Source: Basidiobolus heterosporus B8920 (taxonomy: Eukaryota; Basidiobolomycota; Basidiobolomycetes; Basidiobolales; Basidiobolaceae). Taken from it: DNA of 29,015 bases. Of this stretch, positions 20,801-29,015 are shown in pieces. The position numbers and the translations under genes are program-made. Where the stretch lies: the NCBI GenBank assembly GCA_000697455.1, contig JNET01030457.1, forward strand, positions 1 to 29,015, given 5' to 3'. Under the pieces are notes generated by a model that did no database searches, was not told the origin of the DNA, and was given only the letters and a program-made list of their open reading frames with translations. Each line of letters begins with the position of its first letter. Within the stretch, counting starts at the first letter, position 1.

Positions 20801-21352
20801 TGGTGGAGTTGGGTGAATATCATCAGAAGGGGAGTCTTGTAAACTTAACGGACGAATATGGCAGGTATTTATTGCAGTATTCGAGACAGTTAAATTCCTA
20901 AAATCATCTTCTGAGGCTGACTCTACTAACGAAGGGGCATCAGGGAGTTCAGAAGTTGACTCTTGCTTCTGCGAATCCGAACTACCAGTAGATACAGAAG
21001 CCCTTTTTGATCCTTCGACTTCGTACACATCAATTGTAGTTGCACTTGAAAGGTCAGTGCGAATATGGACATGATTTGCAGGAAATACACCACGACGTGG
21101 TTGCGCATTTGGAGGAAAAGATGGTACTACGTAGCCTTTGTACCAATCACCCAATTGCTCATATACATAGACGATATCACCTACTTCTAAGTCGACTAAA
21201 TATGGAATACACGGAGATTTGGAGCTCAATTCGGATGACTGGGTATCATCGTTTTCTTCTTGGACATCATTCGCCACAGTGGGAGTCGCCCACAAGAAAG
21301 GGAAAATAGCTATTCCATTGGCGACTCGAGGTAGAGGTTGCCACTTCGGCAT
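14873..21352 (-). CDS. DOCK-family Rho/Rac guanine nucleotide exchange factor, SH3-DHR1-DHR2 (3 exons, 2119 aa)
   Basis: DOCK proteins activate Rac or Cdc42 through the DHR2 domain and bind phosphoinositides through DHR1. Exons are 21352-15656 (5.7 kb), 15594-15510 and 15450-14873; introns of 61 and 59 nt keep frame. The ATG at 21352 is the first in the frame. An SH3 domain lies near residues 20-100 (VGDIVYVYEQLGDWYKGYV, RRGVFPANHVHI). DHR1, a C2-like fold, spans about 565-715 (RNAMHLTLCSGDFQQ to HSLVLYKYD). A helical middle follows. DHR2 is about 1480-1935, with LNFTEAGITLKLHADLLDW, YYSEYFRVGFYGGGFP and DAAVNGGVSMYKQAFLT, the region holding the nucleotide-sensor valine in known DOCKs. Exons 2 and 3 finish DHR2 (SCLEVHNRIAPSEMRPLHEN). 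The last 180 residues are Ser/Thr/Asn/Pro-rich and probably disordered. An SH3 at the N-terminus is the DOCK1-5 layout, which usually needs an ELMO partner; none is in the window. A GTACGC donor-like site just before the stop could change the last few residues. Confidence 0.95.
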
Positions 21353-22047
21353 GTTTGTACCCAATAAGTTTTACAATGTAGCCTGTATCAAAGTCTAGGT
21401 AACAAACAACAGTGAAGGTGGTCTGTAGGTTTGATATTTAGGTAAACCCAGGTAATTAAATGACTAAAAATAAGAGCACGGAAGGACAGAATCCCGTGGC
21501 AAATAAAGTTTGATAACAGTTTTCGTAGGAGACTAGATAGAGAAAGTTTCAGAAGATGAATGGGTATAATAACTGAAAAAGCTATATGCACTTGAGAAAA
21601 CTTGTGTCACAACAAAGTCAGCTCCAAGTTAGATATTGCCATGGCTTAGTAAATTGCCCAAGCACCCGTCGTATTAAGTCCGTAGATAATGATAGGGTTA
21701 GGGTTTACTGAGGTAAATCACTCGCCAATAAGATGGTCCTACATGTGCCAGCCTAAATTGCATTCCATGATGTCGTGAAAGCTGCTTCTCCTTTCCAGTT
21801 AAAATCACTCATTTTGAAGCCTTGCTATTCAGGGGTAAACCATATTGCCAAAGTTTCAGTTGGTTCTGGTTAAATTGAGTGAGGTACCAAGGCAACAACT
21901 GCTGTGCTTGCTAATTGTCCTATCAAATAGGCTAGGACTAAATTGCCTCTGATCACGTGCGTCAATATCGCGTTAATTGAGTGTTTTCCCAATGCAGTTG
22001 TTTACCAACAACCCAAAACAACAGTTATCAGAAGCCACCTAGAGAGG
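21353..22047. promoter_or_regulatory. Divergent promoter between the DOCK and DDIAS-like genes
   Basis: This 695-bp region must carry both promoters. Visible motifs are two adjacent TTAGGG-type repeats at 21693-21707, an E-box CACGTG at 21954-21959 and a TCGCGTT at 21968-21974 (AACGCGA on the minus strand), close to the MluI cell-cycle box core ACGCG. No TATA box stands out. An ATG at 21992 opens a 16-codon uORF ending at 22042, five bases before the DDIAS-like start, if the transcript begins that far upstream. The minus reading 21591-21388 has no recognisable content. Confidence 0.5.
21693..21707 (+). promoter_or_regulatory. Telomere-like TAGGGTTAGGGTTTA element
   Basis: Contains two tandem TTAGGG-type units (the first lacks one T) running into GGGTTTA. 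Tbf1/TRF-like Myb proteins bind such double repeats in many fungal promoters; binding here is inference. Confidence 0.45.
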
Positions 22048-23944
22048 ATGTCGTTGGAGACAGTCCAGGGGGTGGTAGTAAAAATCCAAGCCAGCGAAGC
22101 CTATGTCTATCCTTCGTGTAGTAATTGCAATGCAAAGTTAGGTACACAACCGGGCTACAGAGCCAGCCCTGGTTTGAGAAGAACGACACAAGCCTTGAAT
22201 TCACCTAATGTAAAAAAACCAACACAAAACAACATCGCTACCCCTATCAAAACATTGACTCATATCAAAGCGCTAACACCTGGACCTCAAATATTTTGTT
22301 CTCGTTGCCATTCAAATTATTTGAGAGAACATGTATCATTTAAATATAGACTTAGCTTTGTATTAGCCCAAGCACACGAATATAGAGCCGGTAATACTCT
22401 TCACTATTCTTGTTCATCTACAGAGTACTAATGTGTCAATAGTAACGGTTTTTGGAGATGACCTTGATGTTATATTTGGCTGCGATGCTACTGACTTTCG
22501 CAAATTTACACGAGTGATTTCCCAGAAGACAAAATTGGACAAGCTTGAGCTCAAAAATAGGCTATTAGAATCTTTAGAGTCCGTTATGCTTGGGCAGTTA
22601 TTTGAATTGAGAGTCACTAAAGTTAAGGCCACCAAAAGCTCTTTGCTACAGAAGAGACGCACTCCATTATCTGACAAGACATCAGAGTACTTAGCCAAGT
22701 TGCGAATTACCACTAATCGTGAGGAATGGAGAGTGAAGAAAATCTGGCCAGTATACAGGCTTCCAAACTCGGTATTTTTACATTTGAGAGAGAAATTGAA
22801 CTTGGCACCGGATTGCCTATCAAAAGAAGATGATCTCTGCATCCTCCGATTGAAAAACCTGACCAAGGCGTTAGAGGAGAAGAAACGTACTGATACTTGG
22901 TTCTGCGAGTTTGGTCAGCTAAAAGATGACTCCTCTCCATCACAAGCTCAAAGTATAGCTCCATTATGTACACAAAATATCGACATGGAATGGGAGTATG
23001 GGAATTTGGACGAGGTCGATATTAGCAGCGAAAGTATGGAGCTCACTTCGAAAGAAAGCCATCTTGAGACGATACAAGATACAGCTCTACCGAAGAGGAT
23101 CCCAAACCCTAGTCCATTAACTGTAGTATCGCTAAATGGTGATGTGGATAGTCGTAAAGCAATTCAACCAACGACAAATTCGTGCCAACAATCACATATT
23201 TACTCCCAAGAGCGAAGTACACCTTTGAAAAATCGGCACTTACTACAAGTGTCCAACACCTCACCTTCCATACACATTACTACGCCTAGAGAGATCGATT
23301 TGTCTGCAAGCCAGACTAGTCAGTTTTTTGAAGATTTTTGTAGTAGTACTCCCAAGAATGGGAGACTGAACCATACACCAGACCTGTCAATTACTCCCGA
23401 ACCGGAAAATTGGATTAAGCCAGCAGAGACCCCTAGTGTATATGCAGTGGAAGTATGCAAACATGAGGCTCAAAACTACGAGCGACCAAGGAAGAGTAAC
23501 CAGACTGGTGTTGGAACTAGTGAGCTACTAGTAGCTGAAACGCCCGAGAACCCCAAGCCTGAGCCCAGTTTACGTTCATATACTCCATCTATCAATGATC
23601 AAACACCAACAAAATCCCATTCATTTACGTCCCTTCAATTAACAGGCTGCCGTTGGCACCCACTTCTCAGGTACCACCAACTCGATGATGGTTTTGTTTC
23701 GAGCAATTCAACGATACCCACTTCTGAGGTATACGCCATTATTCCCGAGACTCCTTTGAATCCACCTCCAACTTCGAAAAATATTCTTTGCACGAATTCA
23801 TCGCTTGATACGACTACCCCATCGAAGAGCTTTGTCCCAGAAACACCGGCTAAGATCTCAGGCAATATATCAAATAACGAGCTGACTTTCTGGTTAGATG
23901 ATGAGGTCATCCCGCCATCAGATGAAGAGGATTTACGCTCCTAA
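22048..23944 (+). CDS. DDIAS/Noxin-like OB-fold and zinc-ribbon protein (2 exons, 614 aa)
   Basis: Exons are 22048-22390 and 22443-23944; the 52-nt intron has a TACTAAT branch site and joins in frame to give RAVTVFGDD. The N-terminal 170 residues look like the RPA1 C-terminal OB-fold with zinc ribbon seen in animal DDIAS (Noxin): a CSNC pair, a second CSRC pair about 60 residues later, then VSFKYRLSFVLAQ and VTVFGDDLDVIFGCDATDF, and ESVMLGQLFELRVTKVK. This pattern of two CxxC pairs, a YRLS strand and a VTVFG strand is how I recognise it; the assignment is from memory and moderate. The rest is disordered, with at least twelve TP sites, four of them TPxK (TPLK, TPTK, TPSK, TPAK), three ETP-centred repeats near the end (VAETPENP, IPETPLNP, VPETPAKI), several SQ/TQ sites and an acidic C-terminus. 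In animals DDIAS acts in the DNA-damage response; a similar role here is inference. Confidence 0.72.
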
Positions 23945-24165
23945 TGTTGACTCACAGCAGAACTAGCAATACAATCGATGTACATAATTGCCAAGGATTT
24001 GTTATTGTTACGAACATACAAATATATATACATACTTACACTAAATTACTCCACTAGATTCGCACTTTCCCAGTTTATTTTGGTTTGATGTAAATAAATG
24101 CTGAAATTATATACACATATACGTATAAATAACGATATTTAGGGTACAAGACAATTAGATGGCCA
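23945..24165. terminator. Convergent 3' region of the DDIAS-like and XDH genes
   Basis: The two genes end 221 bp apart tail to tail. AATAAA at 24093-24098 (plus) could serve the DDIAS-like gene and TTTATT at 24074-24079 (AATAAA on the minus strand) the XDH gene. Each lies on the far side of the other's signal, so the mature 3' ends may overlap. Confidence 0.4.
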
Positions 24166-27100
24166 TTAGACGCGAATAGCCCATGGTTTCTCTCCCTCCT
24201 TACGTTCTATTTTGGAAAGAGTGGCAATCTCGTCGGCACAAGCCATACGAATTTGTTCAGCAGTTGCTGGATGTGCAAGAGTAAAGGTTTCGGTAATGCC
24301 GTTGTCTCTACGAGCAGATGAAATGGCATCTCGAATGGCATAGAAGACAGAGGTTCCCAAGAAGAATGGTGGTTCACCCACACCTTTACTGCCGTGAATT
24401 GTCTTGAGATTCTTGTATTCAACGCCGTCAAGTAGATCAACGCGGAATTGCTGAGGAATATCCCGGAAACCTGGGATTTTGTAGTTACCTGGACCACGAG
24501 TGAAGAGCATACCATTGGGGAAAAAGAGGGTTTCTTCCATAGTCGACCAACCAGCTCCTTGTAACCAAGCACCTTCAACTTGGCCTAGATCAACTGAGTA
24601 ATTGAGCGATTGACCAACATCCATAAGTACGTCGGTACTCAAGACTGTATGATCACCCGTAAGAATATCAACTTCGACTTCGGAGACTGCGATTCCCAAG
24701 GTGAAATAGAAGAACATCATGCCTTCGTTCTTACCCCAAGTATAGCCAATGTCTGGAGTTTTATAATGACCGTTAGCGGAGAGATTTACACGATCGAAAT
24801 ATGCAGCCTTGGCAAGTTCTCCAAGAGAAGCGCCTGGCATCTTTTCACGATAAGGCTTTAATCGCTCAGCAACTTGATCGCATGCAGCCTTGACAGCTTG
24901 GCCATTGAGGTCAGATCCAGCTGAGGCAGCAGTAGGGCTTGTGTTTGCCACAGTATTAGTGGATGTCTCACTAACGAATACTTTTTCTAATGGAACGTTT
25001 AAGGCTTCAGCAGCAATCTGAGCCATCTTAGTATGAATACCTTGACCCATTTCAATACCACCATGGGTCAAAAGGACTGAGCCGTCCGTGTAGATATGGA
25101 CCAGGGCACCAGCTTGATTAAGGAATCTAGCCGTGAAGGATATGCCAAACTTGGTAGGAATAATCGCGAGTCCTCTCTTTTTAAACTTGTGAATTTGGTT
25201 GAATTCATCAACCTCACGACGTTTGGCTTCGTAGTTGGATGACTCTTTGATTTGCTTCCACATCAGAGGAATGTGCCAGTCAGTAATCTCCTGATTGAAA
25301 TGAGTTAATTGGCCTTCTTTGTACATGTTAATTTCACGGAATTCATCAACAGGAATATTGAGTTTGTCCGCAACCTCGTACACCCAATTCTCGCAGATCA
25401 CCATTCCCTGAGGCCCGCCAAAGCCTCTGAAAGCTGTGTTCGAATGAATGTTTGTGATACATGCTTTGCCAATAACGCGGACATTAGGGATGTAGTAACA
25501 ATTGTCACTATGAGACATGGCACGCTCAACAACAGCCATGGTCAGGTCAGCAGACCAACCCGCATTGGCATATAGTTGAATATCTAATGCTTGGATCTTA
25601 CCATCTTTGTTGACGCCAACCTTCCACCTACCCAAGAACGGATGTCTTTGGCCAGTTAATAACATATCTTCATCACGGTCGAGCATACAGCGAATTGGCT
25701 TGCGTGAGTGGTAGGCAGCAACAGCGAGGGGTGCGGTTAACATTATAGTTCTACTTTCTTTACCACCAAAACCACCGCCAAGACGCTTGGTGCGAATAAC
25801 AATTCTACTGTCAGAACAACCGAGCACCTTAGCCACTATATGTTGAGTTTCTGTAGGGTTTTGTGTACTGCTGAAAATCTCCATTTCTGTATCTTCTTTT
25901 GGAACAACAATACAGGCATTGGTTTCCAGATAGAAATGCTCTTGACCACCAACCTTAGACTCGCCTTCGAAAATATGATCGCATTCGGTGAAAGCTTTGT
26001 CTACATCTCCACGTGTAATATCTCTATCAGCAGGAACATAAGATTCATTTTCGATGGCTTCTTCAATGGTAAGAATGTGGGGGAGTTCCTCATATTCAAC
26101 GTGCACCATCCTAGCTGCATCTTGAGCTTGATTTTGTGTCTTTGCAACAACAATACCAATGATTTGACCCAAGAAATGGACTTCATCACTAGCAAAAACT
26201 TCCTCATCTTGGAAGACAGGTCCCCAAGTGTTGGAACCAGGAACATCTTGTGCTGAATAGAATCCTACAACACCCTCTGCCTCCTCGGCCAAGTGGGAAT
26301 CGATTTTTAAAATCTTAGCATGGGCTTTCTTTGAGGTCACAACTGCCCCATAAAGCTCTCCACTATAAGAAGGCATATCATCTACATATATAGCTTCTCC
26401 AGTTACTTGCTTGACAGCACTCAAGTGAGCAACATTCTTTCCAACAATAGATTCAGGACGAGTGGGCATGGATTGAGAAGCTTGGGACACAGCACGTTCA
26501 ATATCCTTCAATTCATTAGCAAACTTGGCCTCGGGAATGTCAAGACCCAATTTGTCAGCAATTCCGCACCAAAATTTATAAAAGAAGCTGGCAGCTAGGG
26601 CTTTACGATACTCCGCCATACCACCGGGAGAAGAATATTGAATTGGAAGATCATAGCCTAGTCGCTTAACAACTTCCAAATAATCCTCACGATATCCCCA
26701 CTCCTTGCCGGCTAGATATTCTGTAGCAGAGGTAGCTTGTAGCGTTGTGGGGCCCATACCACCAAAAGCGAAAACAGAATCCTGGATGACGAATTTCCCA
26801 TCCTTCTTTTCAAATTTCACCCTCAAGCCACCATTAACGATGGCAATATCATCATCTTTTCTCTTGGCTTGTTTGAACGATTGTGTATACTCGAATTCGG
26901 ACGTAAAGGGGATTGTCAAAGAGACTACCACCTCTCCAGGACGAAGCGCGGTTTTGCGGTAACCAAGGAAAAATTCAGTCATTTTGATGGAGCGTAATCC
27001 ACCTTCTTTCGAAGCAACGACCATTACAGCCCGAGAAGCAACGAATATAGGATTAAGGTCTGAAATTGGGGAAGCAGTGACAATATTTCCAGCAATAGTA

Positions 27101-28299
27101 CCAACATTTCTGATTTGGCGTCCAGCAAACCAACGAAGATTGCTGAGGTAGGCTTTAAAGTTTTCGGTTTTTGAAGGTTCATACTTCTCTACTGCTTCTT
27201 TTAGTACGTGTTCAAAGCTAGACAAAGTAATGTTGGCTCCGAATGTAATTCCATCTTCGTTGTATTCAACTTTTTTCAATTCTTTGATGTCACCAACGTA
27301 GATCATAACTGGATAGTAAATATTCTTGAACTTGATTTCAATTCCGACTTCGGAATTACCGGCGATAATTTTAGCATCGGGATATTCAGCTTTAAGTTGC
27401 AAAAGTTCTTCAAGCTCAAGAGGACGATACCACTTGTACTTGTTGTTGGAGAAAGCTAAAGGTCTAAGACCCTGGTTGGAATCATTCTCTGCATGAGCGT
27501 ATTTGATCAAAGCAGGAGGGAAGATTAACTCCTGAGATGGATCGTATTTCTTGAGCTTTACTGGTTCAAACTTTTCAGGAGTTACCGAGTTACTAAGCTC
27601 TTGGTCCATATCTTTTTTGTCTTGACAGCAACCTCCAGGTCTACCGCAACCTCTAACTTCTTCCTTGACTATCTCTTGGGTTTCATCCTTGCAGCAACCG
27701 CCAGTGCTTTTTCCGCAACAACCTCCGGTAGGAGTAGCAAATGTTTTAGCAGCATCAAGAATGGGTCTGTAACCAGTACAACGACAAAGGTTTCCGTCGA
27801 ATGCTTCTTCAATATCGTGCTCAGTAGGATTAGGATTATTTCTCAGCAGAGCATATAGCGACATAACGATACCGGGGGTACAAAAACCACATTGTGAACC
27901 GTGGCTTAGTGCTATTCTTTCTTGGACAGGATGGGGGTTTTTTGAGTTACCGAGACCTTCAACGGTTATAACATGCTTTCCGTCCATAGCGCAAAGAGGG
28001 GCCAAACATGCATTCACGGATGTATGGAAAATTTTACGGGTATCTGGATCATAAGAAGAAACCAACAATGTACAAGCCCCTGTTTTTAAGTAGACAATTA
28101 GTATATCAATACTATGGTTCGATCAATAGGACGTTGTTGACTTACCGCAACCACCTTCACCACAACCAAGCTTAGTGCCCGTCAAGCCAGTATGCCGGAG
28201 ATATTGAAGAAGGGTCATTTCAGGATCAGGATTCTTGAGAACGACACGGCTACCATTGACGTAGAAAGTCAAAGTGTCTGAATAGCTTTGAACACTCAT
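24166..28299 (-). CDS. Xanthine dehydrogenase (2 exons, 1355 aa)
   Basis: Oxidises hypoxanthine to xanthine and urate with NAD+, opening purines as a nitrogen source; cytosolic or peroxisome-associated in fungi. Exons are 28299-28146 and 28079-24166; the 66-nt intron splits the glycine of GEGGCGACT. The plant-type 2Fe-2S cluster ligands are Cys46, Cys51, Cys54 and Cys76; the second cluster uses Cys115, Cys118, Cys150 and Cys152 ([15 protein letters not shown]). The FAD domain has [13 protein letters not shown] and [14 protein letters not shown]. The molybdenum domain has [21 protein letters not shown] (substrate Arg) and [13 protein letters not shown] with the catalytic Glu1287. All key residues are present and there is no frameshift. 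Length is normal. Between the Fe-S and FAD domains (residues 170-203) lies a cysteine-rich linker with three GGCC motifs. A TATA box lies about 45 bp upstream. It is XDH rather than aldehyde oxidase because the Glu in GGKE and the Arg in AFRG are both kept. Confidence 0.97.
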
Positions 28300-28342
28300 G
28301 CTGATTAGATATAAAGATCAATAATGCAAAAATGAAGTGGGG

Positions 28343-28352
28343 ATTATATAGG
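28343..28352 (-). promoter_or_regulatory. TATA box of XDH
   Basis: The minus strand reads CCTATATAATCC 45-53 bp before the XDH ATG. A second TATAAA-like site (CTCTATAAATTC) lies about 70 bp further upstream. No ATG intervenes. Confidence 0.5.
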
Positions 28353-28497
28353 ATGAGTGTATAAACTATGGAGTGGATATGGTGAAGTGAAGTTGCGGGG
28401 AAGCTACCAAGAATTTATAGAGAATCCGATCGTCACGTTACATGGGAAAGCAGCAATTCTCCACATCATTTCAATTGAAAGCGATAGGATTGTCCGT

Positions 28498-28539
28498 GAA
28501 TGCAGCCTTACTCAGAAAGAATGCAGCCTTACTTAGAAA
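28498..28539. repeat. 21-bp tandem duplication
   Basis: GAATGCAGCCTTACTCAGAAA at 28498-28518 is followed directly by a copy at 28519-28539 with one C-to-T change. It is about 200 bp upstream of the XDH start. Confidence 0.85.
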
Positions 28540-29015
28540 TCTTCACAATGCTACCAAATGTATTCAGCGTCACACGGACTTAAAAGACACTCATTGGTGT
28601 AAGTGGAGCAGAATTTTCATCAGTGAAACCACTATCATCTCATCTGTAGCGAAGAGCCCCAGGTTTGGAAGGAACTCCCATGTCTTAGGGAAAATGGTGC
28701 ATACACAATTATACATAATGCTACTGAATTCAGATCCATTGCGACTTGGTCCCAAAAGATGAAGAGAATTCCCGAGGTTACAGCCTATGACTACTCTGTA
28801 AGCTAAATTTAGCGCCAGAGGGTTCATTTCGATCATTTTACTCTCCTTCACTCGCACATTTGAGGCTACAAGACAGCCTGTGATATGCTAGTATTCTATA
28901 GGTCCAACAACCAAGCTGTGATACAGTACCTCTTTCCTCATTGGCTAGTCATTATTAGACTATTTCCCACACACAAGAGCAACTGTTTCTCATTCAATCA
29001 ATCGTCTGTAGCTTG

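Larger units (their letters stand above)
28300..29015. other. Upstream region of XDH, no gene recognised
   Basis: Carries the XDH promoter and a 21-bp tandem duplication. A plus-strand reading 28442-28762 begins with ATG but translates the duplication as a repeated NAALLR and shows no family motif; I treat it as chance. Nothing else supported up to the window end. Confidence 0.5.

Noticed and set aside
3351-28299. Cyanase and xanthine dehydrogenase as a nitrogen-scavenging gene cluster
   Set aside because: They are about 20 kb apart with unrelated genes between; sharing ammonia metabolism is not enough to claim a cluster.
28442-28762. 106-codon plus reading upstream of XDH
   Set aside because: Its protein repeat comes from the 21-bp DNA duplication and the rest has no recognisable feature.

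Overview
The window is nuclear DNA of a fungus, probably an early-diverging (non-Dikarya) lineage. This rests on: many short GT-AG introns (about 50-115 nt), TATA-box promoters in intergenic DNA, a class III fungal G-alpha, a Prm10/ThrE-type membrane protein, a yeast-type membrane-anchored Dpm1, and a large SH3-DHR1-DHR2 DOCK protein. The lineage call is inference; no rRNA or tRNA gene is present to fix it. I found no CRISPR array, intact transposon, prophage or operon.

Layout. 1-2092 has no intact gene, only AT-rich DNA with short, frameshifted, coding-like fragments that may be a decayed retroelement. 2093-4225 carries two minus-strand genes in tight tandem: cyanase (7 exons, the first holding only the start codon) and, 110 bp downstream, a 4-exon EF-hand protein of unknown role whose leader holds three tiny uORFs. 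5122-6687 is a minus-strand Prm10/ThrE-like transporter, divergent from the plus-strand Dpm1 (7518-8336). Mitochondrial Phe-tRNA synthetase (8571-10062, 3 exons) follows, then the G-alpha gene (11026-12728, 10 exons including one of only 5 nt). 13421-13651 (minus) is a possible 76-residue gene with a TATA box. 14873-21352 (minus) is the 2119-residue DOCK protein. It shares a 695-bp divergent promoter with a plus-strand gene for a DDIAS/Noxin-like OB-fold and zinc-ribbon protein (22048-23944). Xanthine dehydrogenase (24166-28299, minus) ends the gene content and converges on the DDIAS-like gene.

The genes are mostly unrelated housekeeping and signalling genes: purine nitrogen release (XDH), cyanate detoxification, dolichol-linked mannose supply, mitochondrial translation, cAMP-type G-protein signalling, and Rho/Rac activation by DOCK. 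I see no gene cluster acting as one pathway. Exon models were built by hand from splice consensus, frame continuity and family motifs. Every multi-exon model keeps frame across all junctions and gives a family-typical protein length where a family is known.

Most worth a second look: the 5-nt microexon in G-alpha, the start-stop uORFs before the EF-hand gene, the DDIAS-like protein with clustered TP and SQ/TQ sites and possible cell-cycle and telomere-like promoter motifs, and the AUG-only first coding exon of cyanase.
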